This document shows, piece by piece, positions 8,232 to 15,795 of a stretch of 39,724 bases of DNA. Positions within the stretch are counted from its first letter, which is position 1, and each line of letters begins with the position of its first letter. Position numbers and translations under genes: made by a program. The notes under the pieces are model-generated. The model ran no database searches. It had not been told where the DNA came from and saw nothing but the letters and a program-made list of their open reading frames with translations. The stretch is from Verrucomicrobiales bacterium (lineage in GTDB: Bacteria; Verrucomicrobiota; Verrucomicrobiia; Verrucomicrobiales; DEV007): positions 10,405-50,128 of the forward strand of contig JARGPI010000040.1 in the NCBI GenBank assembly GCA_029213005.1, written 5' to 3'.

Positions 8232-8384
8232 ATGATTCAGGGGAAGGCGGTCCTCGAGTTTGATGATGGCGAATCGCTTCCGTTAACTGCCGGTGACGCT
8301 TTGACCATTCCCGCTCATCTCAGACACCGCGTCGCCTCTGTCTCGCAGGATGCGGTGTGGTTGGCGCTCCGCTACAACTCCTGA
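8232..8384 (+). pseudogene. 5'-truncated cupin-domain gene (C-terminal half only)
   Basis: A 50-codon frame from ATG 8232 to TGA 8382-8384 encodes the second half of a small cupin: QGKAVLEFDDGE, then LTAGDALTIPAHLRHRV and a final VWLALRYNS. The G-D-x-x-x-I-P-A-x-x-x-H-R-V pattern and the terminal WLAL-Y are typical of stand-alone cupins of about 100-110 residues. The first motif with its metal-binding His and Glu residues is absent; upstream, the same frame runs straight into the GAGCAA-type hairpin and loses all cupin character. The gene therefore seems to have lost its 5' half next to that repeat. A short functional peptide is unlikely. The rest of 7990-8531 shows no gene. Confidence 0.7.
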
Positions 8385-8531
8385 ACTGCCGGGGCCCCGG
8401 TGTTTCCTTCGTATTTGGGATGATTTTTGGCCGGATTTATGTGCCATTTTTTGGTTTCCTAACGGCCGTGAATTTGTAATGATCAGCGGTCAATCGAAAT
8501 CTCCTCACGGTTGTCAATCATTCGGCTGTTT

Positions 8532-9041
8532 ATGAACCGTGACTTCAAAAAAAGCGATGACCGCGGTGAGGCGTTTTCTCTCATCGAGGTCGTATTTTCG
8601 CTCGGCATCATTTCAGTGGCCCTGCTGTCAGTGCTGGCTCTTTTGGGACAGGCGATAAACGGGGCTCACGATGCGGCCGGTAGAACCATCGGATCGCAAA
8701 TTTCCCAGCGTCTCATGGGTGAAGTTCAATTGATGGACTGGGCCTCGCTGACGGAGCCGACCGATTTCCGGTATTTCGATGAATTCGGGAATGAACTCGA
8801 TGATGCAAAAGCAGCGAAGGAGGACTCAATATTTACGGCTTATGCCGACATTTTGGATACGCCTTTATCTTTCTCCTCGGATCCTGATACCGAAAACACC
8901 CATAGTCGAAAGGTCATCATTATCGTAGCGGATTCGCCGGGAGAACGCGGGCAGCAACTAATCGAAACTTACCGGGCAGATGGTGAGATTTCGCCGGATC
9001 TATATCTATTTAGCAGCACCCTGGTAAATCTGGACAAATGA
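8532..9041 (+). CDS. Verru_Chthon cassette protein B (pseudopilin-like, GspI/PilV-type)
   Basis: A 169-residue protein with a type IV pilin-like N-terminus: a short basic leader, then GEA-FSLIEV (cut expected after Ala14), Glu at mature position 5, and a 20-residue hydrophobic helix (FSLGIISVALLSVLALLG). The ATG at 8532 is preferred to the TTG at 8511 because it gives a leader of normal length. It is the first gene of a four-gene Verru_Chthon cassette, a set described from Verrucomicrobium and Chthoniobacter and found in several copies in such genomes. Its place first in the row and the SVLALLGQAINGA stretch match minor pseudopilin GspI/PilV. The stop overlaps the next start (ATGA). The protein would be inserted in the inner membrane and processed by a prepilin peptidase encoded elsewhere. 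Confidence 0.85.
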   Translation: MNRDFKKSDDRGEAFSLIEVVFSLGIISVALLSVLALLGQAINGAHDAAGRTIGSQISQRLMGEVQLMDWASLTEPTDFRYFDEFGNELDDAKAAKEDSIFTAYADILDTPLSFSSDPDTENTHSRKVIIIVADSPGERGQQLIETYRADGEISPDLYLFSSTLVNLDK

Positions 9042-10081
9042 GAAAATTCGTTCCCCAATCTCGATCCGTCCAGGCGGGGTTTTCCCTATTGGAGATGCTG
9101 CTGGCTCTCACCCTTTTTTCTGTAGTGATGGGGCTGCTCTTCAGTGTCCTGCAAAACAGCCAGAAGGCGTGGGGACATGCCAGTAGTCAACTGGAGCAGT
9201 TTGAAGAAGCCCGGGGCGCTTTCGAGACGATATCGCGGCGTCTTACCGATGCGGTTCTGAATCCCTATTGGGGATATGAGTTTCCCGATGGTGACACCAG
9301 CAAGACTCCGATTGGGTTCTCCCGTCAATCGGAATTACATTTTGTCTGCGGGCCAGCTTCGGGAGGTGCTTCGCCGGTGATCGATTCCGACTTTCCTCCC
9401 TCCCATGCGATTTTCTTTCACGGTCCGTTCGGGGTGAATAATCAAACCGACTGGGTGGGGTTCACTACTTTACTCAATGGTTGGGGCTATTATCTTGACT
9501 ATGTAGACATCGGGAAAGAACGCCCCGGTTTTCTGCCGGAAACGTTTAACACAACCGGATTTCGGTTTCGGCTGATGGAGCTTCGGATTCCCTCGGAGGA
9601 ACTGTCGACTTACAAATTTCCTGAGACTGTAAAATCCGGGGATTGGTATAAAGAAGCGATCAAGGATGGGAAATCCAGTTTTCTTGCCGGAAATGTCGTC
9701 GCTATGATTATTACTCCGGAAGCGTCCGACGGTGCGTTAAGTCATCCTACCGATATCGCGCCGGAATATCACTACGATACCCTTGCCTTTCTCGGCTCTG
9801 GAAAGTCATATGCCGTGCAGCGTTCGCGGCACCAGTTGCCGCCGCTGCTTCGATTCACGATGGTGGTGCTGGATGAGGCTTCAGCGATAAAACTGTCGGA
9901 ACAGTCCGGATCAGCTTTCCCTGACTTGGGCCTGGACGAGTTGTTTGTCGATGCAAAAAAATATACTTCGGATCTGACGGAGTTTGAAAACCAGTTGATA
10001 AAGAAAGAACTGAAGTATCGAATCTTCAGCACGATGATCCGCCTTCGCAATGCCCGCTGGAGTGAGGATCCACCTTTATGA
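9038..10081 (+). CDS. Verru_Chthon cassette protein C (pseudopilin-like, GspJ/PilW-type)
   Basis: A 347-residue cassette protein. The N-terminal prepilin signature is QAG-FSLLEM (cut after Gly14, Glu at mature +5) followed by the helix LLALTLFSVVMGLLFSVL. The following SQKAW..QLEQFEEARGAFETISRRL region, a polar helix leading into a beta-rich globular part, is typical of GspJ/PilW-like minor pseudopilins. The globular domain is larger than in a usual GspJ (about 200 residues). Translation is coupled to gene B (ATGA at 9038-9041) and to gene D (ATGA at 10078-10081). The protein is expected to sit in the envelope as part of a pseudopilus-tip-like complex; no cargo is known. Confidence 0.87.
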   Translation: MRKFVPQSRSVQAGFSLLEMLLALTLFSVVMGLLFSVLQNSQKAWGHASSQLEQFEEARGAFETISRRLTDAVLNPYWGYEFPDGDTSKTPIGFSRQSELHFVCGPASGGASPVIDSDFPPSHAIFFHGPFGVNNQTDWVGFTTLLNGWGYYLDYVDIGKERPGFLPETFNTTGFRFRLMELRIPSEELSTYKFPETVKSGDWYKEAIKDGKSSFLAGNVVAMIITPEASDGALSHPTDIAPEYHYDTLAFLGSGKSYAVQRSRHQLPPLLRFTMVVLDEASAIKLSEQSGSAFPDLGLDELFVDAKKYTSDLTEFENQLIKKELKYRIFSTMIRLRNARWSEDPPL

Positions 10082-10746
10082 ATCATTGCGTGAACCATGT
10101 TTTCCGGAACAAGCGGCGGGCCTTCAGTCTGGTCGAATTGATATTTGTGATTGCGATTCTGGCAATCCTGATGGGATTTGGCGCTTCGGGATTAAAAAAT
10201 GTATTTGTAGCCAGCGGAGTCTCAGACGCGATGGGGATGGTGGGTGGTCAAATCAAACTCGCTCACCAAATGGCATCGGTAAAGAACCGGGAGGTAGAGG
10301 TCCGGTTTTACCAACTCCCTTCGGATACCGGCGGCCCCACGGCAATCCGGGCCATGCAGATTGTGTTGAGGGAGGCCGAGATGGATCCGGGTGATAATAA
10401 CTACACCACTCCCGGGACCGCTTCTTTTAACCCGAAGGTCAGAGCGGTCGATAGAATTCGCCGATTTCCGGCAGGGGTCGTCGTGGTAGATGACCGGGTG
10501 AAAAGTTCTCTGACCTCGGAGACTTCCCGGAAAAAGGGGGCAAAGACCGTTCTTCTCTGGAAAACTACGGCGGCGGAATACTCCTATATTCGGTTAAAGC
10601 CGGACGGCTCAACCGATCTTGATCTCAATAAAAACTGGTACTTCACGCTCGCTCTGGAGACCGAGGTGGAACGTGGCGAAATGAAAAATTTTGCGACCTT
10701 GGAAATGGATCCGGGTAATGGGAAAATTACCTGGCTGAGACCCTGA
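10078..10746 (+). CDS. Verru_Chthon cassette protein D (pseudopilin-like, GspH/FimT-type)
   Basis: A 222-residue protein with the prepilin signature RRA-FSLVELIFVIAILAILMGFG (cut after Ala15, Glu at mature +5). The next stretch, with MVGGQIKLAHQMASVKNREVEVRFY, has the helix-then-beta form of GspH/FimT minor pseudopilins (amphipathic helix, then a strand that begins the beta domain). Its start overlaps the stop of gene C by ATGA. It is followed, after a 20-nt gap, by the large gene A. In type II secretion, GspH is thought to link the I-J-K tip to the major pseudopilus; the same role here is inference. Confidence 0.87.
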   Translation: MNHCVNHVFRNKRRAFSLVELIFVIAILAILMGFGASGLKNVFVASGVSDAMGMVGGQIKLAHQMASVKNREVEVRFYQLPSDTGGPTAIRAMQIVLREAEMDPGDNNYTTPGTASFNPKVRAVDRIRRFPAGVVVVDDRVKSSLTSETSRKKGAKTVLLWKTTAAEYSYIRLKPDGSTDLDLNKNWYFTLALETEVERGEMKNFATLEMDPGNGKITWLRP

Positions 10747-10766
10747 GTCGGTGACTATCAATTGTT

Positions 10767-13700
10767 ATGCGAAAGCTGAATCACTACCGAAAAGAAAAAT
10801 CGCAGGAAGGCGTTGCGCTGGTGACGACTTTGTTTGTTCTGGTGCTCGTGGTTATGATCGTGATTGGGTTTTTCAGCATGGTGGGGATTGCGCAACGGTC
10901 CTCCCGTTTCCATCAGGACGCGACGGACCTCCAGAATTTGAAGGATACCGCTATCAGTATCGCGATGGCTCAGATCCGTGAAGGGACCACTCGCGAGGGC
11001 ACGATGTGGGCGTCTCAGCCGGGTGCGATCCGCACCTTCAGTAACGAAGATGGAAGCCGGAAGCAAATCTACAAACTCTACAGTGACGATGAAATGGTTC
11101 TCGATTCGTCGGAACTCTCCACGCCTGCTGAACTGTGTTTGGAGAATGACGTACCGCCTGACTGGAACGAGTTCCCGGATATCTATGTCGATCTGAATGA
11201 GCCGGTAGCATCGCTGTCCGACGGCGATCTCCATTTCCCGATTGTGGATCCCCGGCTTTGGGATGGCAGGGATCACGCCACTTCCGAAAGTCCCGAAGGA
11301 TTCAGCTACGGCGATTCGCTCGCAGTATCAAAAGGGGAGGTGACCGGTGTGTTCACCCCGGATCAAGGCCATTTGAATGACAGCCGCATCCCCATGCCGG
11401 TCCGGTGGATCTATGTATTAAAAGACGGGAGCTTCGGAACCCTAAATGATGACGGGGAATTTTCCCCTTTCGCTAACGAGAACGAAGCCAGTGCGACAAA
11501 TCCGATGGTGGGGCGTTTTGCCTTCTGGACTGATGATGAAAGTTCCAAAATTAACGTCAATACCGCTTCAGAAGCGATACCGTGGGACACCCCGAAATGC
11601 GCAACCCCTGAAGATATCGGCTACGCTGATTTCACCCCGGTAAGAAATGAGGTGCAGAGGTTTGGTGGTCACCCTGCAGCGACCTGTTTAAGCAGCGTCT
11701 TTTTCCCGAATCAAGATCTCGACCCGGAAGATGATAAAGAGAAATTCCGGGCGATTTACGATCTGGTTCCAAGAGTCAACATCGGCGGTTTCATTGATGG
11801 GAAGTCGAGAGATGCCGTTGAGTTTGATAAAGACCGTCTCTATTCAAATATCGAAGAGGCTCTCCTCGCACCTGATCGGGAAGTGAATAAACTATTCAGT
11901 AGTACCGATCCGGGGAAGTTGGCTCAGTATCGCTTTCTGCTCACCGCCAACAGCCGTGCGCCGGAAGTCACGGCTGCCGGTCGCCCCCGGATTTGTTTAT
12001 GGCCCGTCAATTGGCATAACAATGCAACTCACCAAACGGCTTTCGATAAATTGATTGTGTTTAACTCGGTGCTGAACGGGCGTCCCTATCTCTTTCTCCG
12101 GCATGCCGCCAATTCAAATATCGGCGAGTATAGAGAGCAGGCTTTCGATGGATCGATTACGGGCGGCGATGTCAATGCGCAATTGCTTCGCTACTTAATG
12201 ACTTTGGGATCCGAAACCGAACAGGGCTACCCCTTAAGCATGTGGGATAAATATACCGCACACGATATGGATACCACCTCGATCTGTTTTACCGAATATA
12301 TGCGGCAGATCAACCTTCATGACAATACGACAGCTCCTTCAGGTAAAGCGGTGGTTCCGTATGCCGTCGGGTGGGGGAACCGATCCTGGGGAACGGAGCT
12401 GCACGGTCAGGTGACTAATATCGGACACGGCAGTCTCCCCGGCTTCGCCAAAAGCCGGTTGAATCGTTCTCAGTTGATCACCAACGGGGTGGGGCGGATA
12501 TATGCAGCTTCCGAAGTCGGGCTGGCCTTTGCGCTGGTGGCGGAACAAAAAGTGGAAGCTGAGGATGGTAGTGAAATTTCACCGGGGTTCAATTTAAAAT
12601 TGGCAGACTCGTTAAAACTCCTTCCGGGAGAAAAGGCAATACAGGTCGCTCCCGTTTTTGAGGGCTTCAATCCTGCGCAGGGCTATACGATGAGTGCGCC
12701 GGCATCCGGCGCGAGAATTCATCCTACCGATTTATCCAATCTGCAGTTGCATACCAGCGTCGGAGTGAAACAGATCGTAAACCCGGCCTATACCGGCGAG
12801 GGGTATAACAAATTAGGAGGCGGTCGGATGGGGATTGTTCATTCCGTTTCCTATCTCAGGGGAAAGGCATTTGGTGAAGACCAAAGTGATCCACTATACT
12901 CTCCGGCGACCTGGTGGGTCGGCTGGGGAGGATCAGGAGGTAGGTGGATGTATGCGGGAAGTAATGCCAATCGCAATAGCAGTCACATGGCGAGGGAACG
13001 CCCATCTCAGAGTGATCTGGCGATGAAATTAGCCGGCTTCGACAGTTTTGATCAGCGAATCCCATCCCAGTACGCCCGGGGGTATTTTATTATTCCGGGT
13101 GAGGTGACCGAGGCGACGGTGTCCCGAAAAGGAGGATCGACGCTTCGGTTTATGCTGGGAAATCAAAGGGACGCAGATTTCGCCGGCCACAATACCTATC
13201 TGCCGGTGCCTGCCGGAATGACGATACCCATTCCTGAAGCTCCGGTAACAGCGCGGTTTCGCTCCGCTCCCACCTGGGGGGAACGTTACTGTAGTGCCCG
13301 CGGCGAAATGTCGAAGCCGAATAACAGGCACAGTTACTCATTTGAAGATCCGGAAATTCTCGATCCAAATGATGTCGTCAGGACCTGGGTATCGCGTCAC
13401 GGCGACCACCGCCTCCAATACATCCGGGAAACTGAAAAGAGCTCTCTGCCGGCGAAAAAGCGTTTGTTTATACCTCATCCGGGTTGGGATCCTGAGGCAG
13501 GGGCGCCGGATAAGGATGAGAAGCAGGTTCATTCTTTTACCCTTCCGGGGGGAGAGTGGGAACCCGGCGCGACTTATGAATCGGTGTTGGTTCCCGGTGT
13601 TGATTATCCCGATTCGGTTCGTCCGGATTTTACTGTCGCAGCGACGAATCCACGTTTTTCCGAAAATGTACCCGGCACCTATCCCTATTCGGTCGACCCG

Positions 13701-14723
13701 GCGGAGACCCGCGATTGGGACAACGGGACGGGAATTGCTCCCGATGGTGCCTACTGGAATAAAGTAGATGATGTGGCTCATGAAGGTGATGGAATTTACC
13801 CTCCTTACTTTTCGAAAATGTGGGATGGAACAAAGAATCAGGCGCTTGATGAAACCTCGGCTCCGAATCAGCAGGTCCCATCAGCTGTGATTCTCGGGTC
13901 CATCAATTCCGCTCCCGCAACGGGGTTGCAGTGGACTACATTTTTGTTCCGACCGGAGTTGGCGGAGGAAGGGCATCTTGGTGCAGGGGGCCGAAGCATC
14001 ATTGGAGACCGCGAAGGGGCACCGCCGGATCATACCATTCTGGATTGGTTTTGGATGCCTGTGGTTCAGCCCTATGCTCTCAGCGAAAGGTTTTCCACCG
14101 CAGGGAAGATCAATCTGAACTACCGGATGGCTCCCTTCAGCTACATCAAACGGGCCACCGGGTTGCATGCCGTTCTCAAGTCGGAAAGAATGTTGGCAAT
14201 CCCCACCTCGGCCGGACCGACTTATAAAGACTACGCCAGTTCGGACAGTAATACCGGATGGCGTCACCGCATAGATGCCACAGAGACGCTAAAGCAATTT
14301 GAAACCAAATTTGATAGCGGTGAAGTGTTCCGAATGGAGTCTGAAATCTGCGAGCAGTTCCTGATTCCCCGGAGCCAGACCGTGGAGTCAATTCGCGACT
14401 TCTGGGACGAGCACCGCCTCACCGGCGATGCCACTCTGGAGCGCCCCTATGCCAATATCTACCCGAGGTTGACGACCCGTTCCAATGTGTTCCGGGTTCA
14501 CATCATCACACAAACTCTGCGGAAGAGTCGGGATAGTGATCCGCTGAAGATCGATCCTCAACTCGATACTTTCGAAGCTGAATATCGGGGCGACGCTCTA
14601 CTGGAGAGAGCGATCGACCCCGGAGACTCCAGTATACCAGACTACATTTCCGATCTTGATGCGCCGAGTCTGGATCAATTTTATCGCTACCGCATTTTAC
14701 ACACCCGTCGTTTCGCTCCGTGA
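10767..14723 (+). CDS. Verru_Chthon cassette protein A (very large GspK/PilX-like protein)
   Basis: A 1318-residue protein. The N-terminus is QEG-VALVTTLFVLVLVVMIVIGFF: a prepilin-type cleavage after Gly15, but Thr instead of Glu at mature +5, which is the GspK-type exception. The motif FWTDDESSKINVNTA (about 252-267) matches the I-N-x-N-T-A segment of GspK. The rest, about 1000 residues, is rich in Trp, Tyr, Pro and Gly and looks like a mostly beta, extracellular-type surface. Typical GspK is about 330 residues, so this is roughly four times longer. It ends the cassette, 5 nt before the convergent lipoprotein gene. It is likely the exposed tip component; ligand or cargo unknown. Confidence 0.87.
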   Translation: MRKLNHYRKEKSQEGVALVTTLFVLVLVVMIVIGFFSMVGIAQRSSRFHQDATDLQNLKDTAISIAMAQIREGTTREGTMWASQPGAIRTFSNEDGSRKQIYKLYSDDEMVLDSSELSTPAELCLENDVPPDWNEFPDIYVDLNEPVASLSDGDLHFPIVDPRLWDGRDHATSESPEGFSYGDSLAVSKGEVTGVFTPDQGHLNDSRIPMPVRWIYVLKDGSFGTLNDDGEFSPFANENEASATNPMVGRFAFWTDDESSKINVNTASEAIPWDTPKCATPEDIGYADFTPVRNEVQRFGGHPAATCLSSVFFPNQDLDPEDDKEKFRAIYDLVPRVNIGGFIDGKSRDAVEFDKDRLYSNIEEALLAPDREVNKLFSSTDPGKLAQYRFLLTANSRAPEVTAAGRPRICLWPVNWHNNATHQTAFDKLIVFNSVLNGRPYLFLRHAANSNIGEYREQAFDGSITGGDVNAQLLRYLMTLGSETEQGYPLSMWDKYTAHDMDTTSICFTEYMRQINLHDNTTAPSGKAVVPYAVGWGNRSWGTELHGQVTNIGHGSLPGFAKSRLNRSQLITNGVGRIYAASEVGLAFALVAEQKVEAEDGSEISPGFNLKLADSLKLLPGEKAIQVAPVFEGFNPAQGYTMSAPASGARIHPTDLSNLQLHTSVGVKQIVNPAYTGEGYNKLGGGRMGIVHSVSYLRGKAFGEDQSDPLYSPATWWVGWGGSGGRWMYAGSNANRNSSHMARERPSQSDLAMKLAGFDSFDQRIPSQYARGYFIIPGEVTEATVSRKGGSTLRFMLGNQRDADFAGHNTYLPVPAGMTIPIPEAPVTARFRSAPTWGERYCSARGEMSKPNNRHSYSFEDPEILDPNDVVRTWVSRHGDHRLQYIRETEKSSLPAKKRLFIPHPGWDPEAGAPDKDEKQVHSFTLPGGEWEPGATYESVLVPGVDYPDSVRPDFTVAATNPRFSENVPGTYPYSVDPAETRDWDNGTGIAPDGAYWNKVDDVAHEGDGIYPPYFSKMWDGTKNQALDETSAPNQQVPSAVILGSINSAPATGLQWTTFLFRPELAEEGHLGAGGRSIIGDREGAPPDHTILDWFWMPVVQPYALSERFSTAGKINLNYRMAPFSYIKRATGLHAVLKSERMLAIPTSAGPTYKDYASSDSNTGWRHRIDATETLKQFETKFDSGEVFRMESEICEQFLIPRSQTVESIRDFWDEHRLTGDATLERPYANIYPRLTTRSNVFRVHIITQTLRKSRDSDPLKIDPQLDTFEAEYRGDALLERAIDPGDSSIPDYISDLDAPSLDQFYRYRILHTRRFAP

Positions 14724-14728
14724 TGCTC

Positions 14729-15676
14729 TTATTTCAAGGCCGCAACCATCGCATTGACGTTGTGTTTCATCATACCGATGTAGGTGCCGAGATCATAAGT
14801 TTCACCATTTCGCGATTCCATTTCTCCGAGCGGACCGCAAGAGTCAGAGAACAAAGTTTCCCCGACGGTGACTTTTGAATCTTTGGAAATTCTCTGAATG
14901 ACGGCTGGAGACACGCTGCTCTCGGGAAAGATCGCTTTGACTCCTTTATCTTTGATCAAATCAATGGTGTTAAGAATATCTGCTCCACTTGGCTCATCGA
15001 CAGTAGAGATTCCCTGCACGCCGATGACCTGCACGCCGTAAGCTTTCCCAAAATAGCTAAAGGCATCGTGACTGGTAATGAGGATACGATTAGCTTCCGG
15101 AATTTCATTGATCCGGCTGATGATCCATTCATTCAGCGCCGTGACTTCCTTCTGATAAGCTGCGCCGCGTGCCTCAAATTCGGCTTTCATCTCCGGGTTT
15201 ATTTCAGACAGTTTCGCAACTACTGTTGGAATCGAGAGAGCCCAGAGGCTTGCGTCACCCCAGATATGGGGATCGCCATATTTTTCATCGATATTTTCCG
15301 GTGAAATTAACCGGTCCGACGGGAGGTTGTCAGTCAGTGCCAAAGTCTTATCTCCCTGTGACTCAAACGATTCGGTCATTTTCCCTTCGAGGTGTAGCCC
15401 GTTGTAGATAATGGCGTCAGCAAGCCGCAGGTCGCTGTAGACCCGGGCGGGAGGTTCGTAGGTATGCGGGTCAACCCCGGGGGCCATCATCGCAATAACC
15501 TTCAGATCGTCCCCGGCGATAGTCCGGACCATATCGGCCACCATCGTTGATGTCGCAACTACCTCGGGTAATCCTTTTTCTTCCGGCGTGTCATCCGATT
15601 TGTCCGAGCAACTGATTGCGAACCACGCGATGACGACGGGAAACACCAGTAACCAATTTCTGCATTTCAATTTCAT
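14729..15676 (-). CDS. Zn/Mn-type ABC transporter substrate-binding lipoprotein (TroA/ZnuA family)
   Basis: A 315-residue cluster A-I metal-binding protein. The leader ends at a lipobox (AISC, Cys23), so it is lipid-anchored. Four probable metal ligands are seen: His71 (GVDPHTYEP), His137 (GDPHIWGD), His203 (TSHDAFSYFG) and Asp278 (LFSDSCG). A His-His-His-Asp set is the TroA-like pattern and points to zinc or a Zn/Mn dual role, whereas Mn-specific PsaA/MntC have Glu at the third place. The usual His-rich loop of ZnuA is absent. No ABC ATPase or permease lies beside it; those parts would have to be elsewhere. Just upstream are two palindromes (15696-15733) placed as an operator. Confidence 0.9.
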   Translation of the reverse strand: MKLKCRNWLLVFPVVIAWFAISCSDKSDDTPEEKGLPEVVATSTMVADMVRTIAGDDLKVIAMMAPGVDPHTYEPPARVYSDLRLADAIIYNGLHLEGKMTESFESQGDKTLALTDNLPSDRLISPENIDEKYGDPHIWGDASLWALSIPTVVAKLSEINPEMKAEFEARGAAYQKEVTALNEWIISRINEIPEANRILITSHDAFSYFGKAYGVQVIGVQGISTVDEPSGADILNTIDLIKDKGVKAIFPESSVSPAVIQRISKDSKVTVGETLFSDSCGPLGEMESRNGETYDLGTYIGMMKHNVNAMVAALK

Positions 15677-15695
15677 AATGTTAAAAAACTCACTC

Positions 15696-15733
15696 TGTAG
15701 CCGGTGCTACATTACTCTGTAGCATGTGCTACG
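15696..15733 (-). promoter_or_regulatory. Paired palindromic operator candidate upstream of the metal-binding lipoprotein
   Basis: TGTAGCCGGTGCTACA (15696-15711) is a perfect inverted repeat TGTAGC-N4-GCTACA; TGTAGCATGTGCTACG (15718-15733) is the same with one end base changed. The starts are exactly 22 nt apart and each is preceded by CTC. They lie 20-57 nt upstream of the lipoprotein ATG, where a metal-responsive repressor (MntR/DtxR or Zur type) would act. No regulator gene is in the window. A short dispersed repeat is the alternative. Confidence 0.55.
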
Positions 15734-15795
15734 AAAGGCTCGGTGTCAACCGGTCATTTCTTTCGGATAGCCCGCTCCAATCGGGGAGGTAGCGG

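Noticed and set aside
8350..8535. Plus-strand ORF of 61 aa
   Set aside because: It overlaps the cupin remnant and the start of cassette gene B in other frames and shows no protein-like features.
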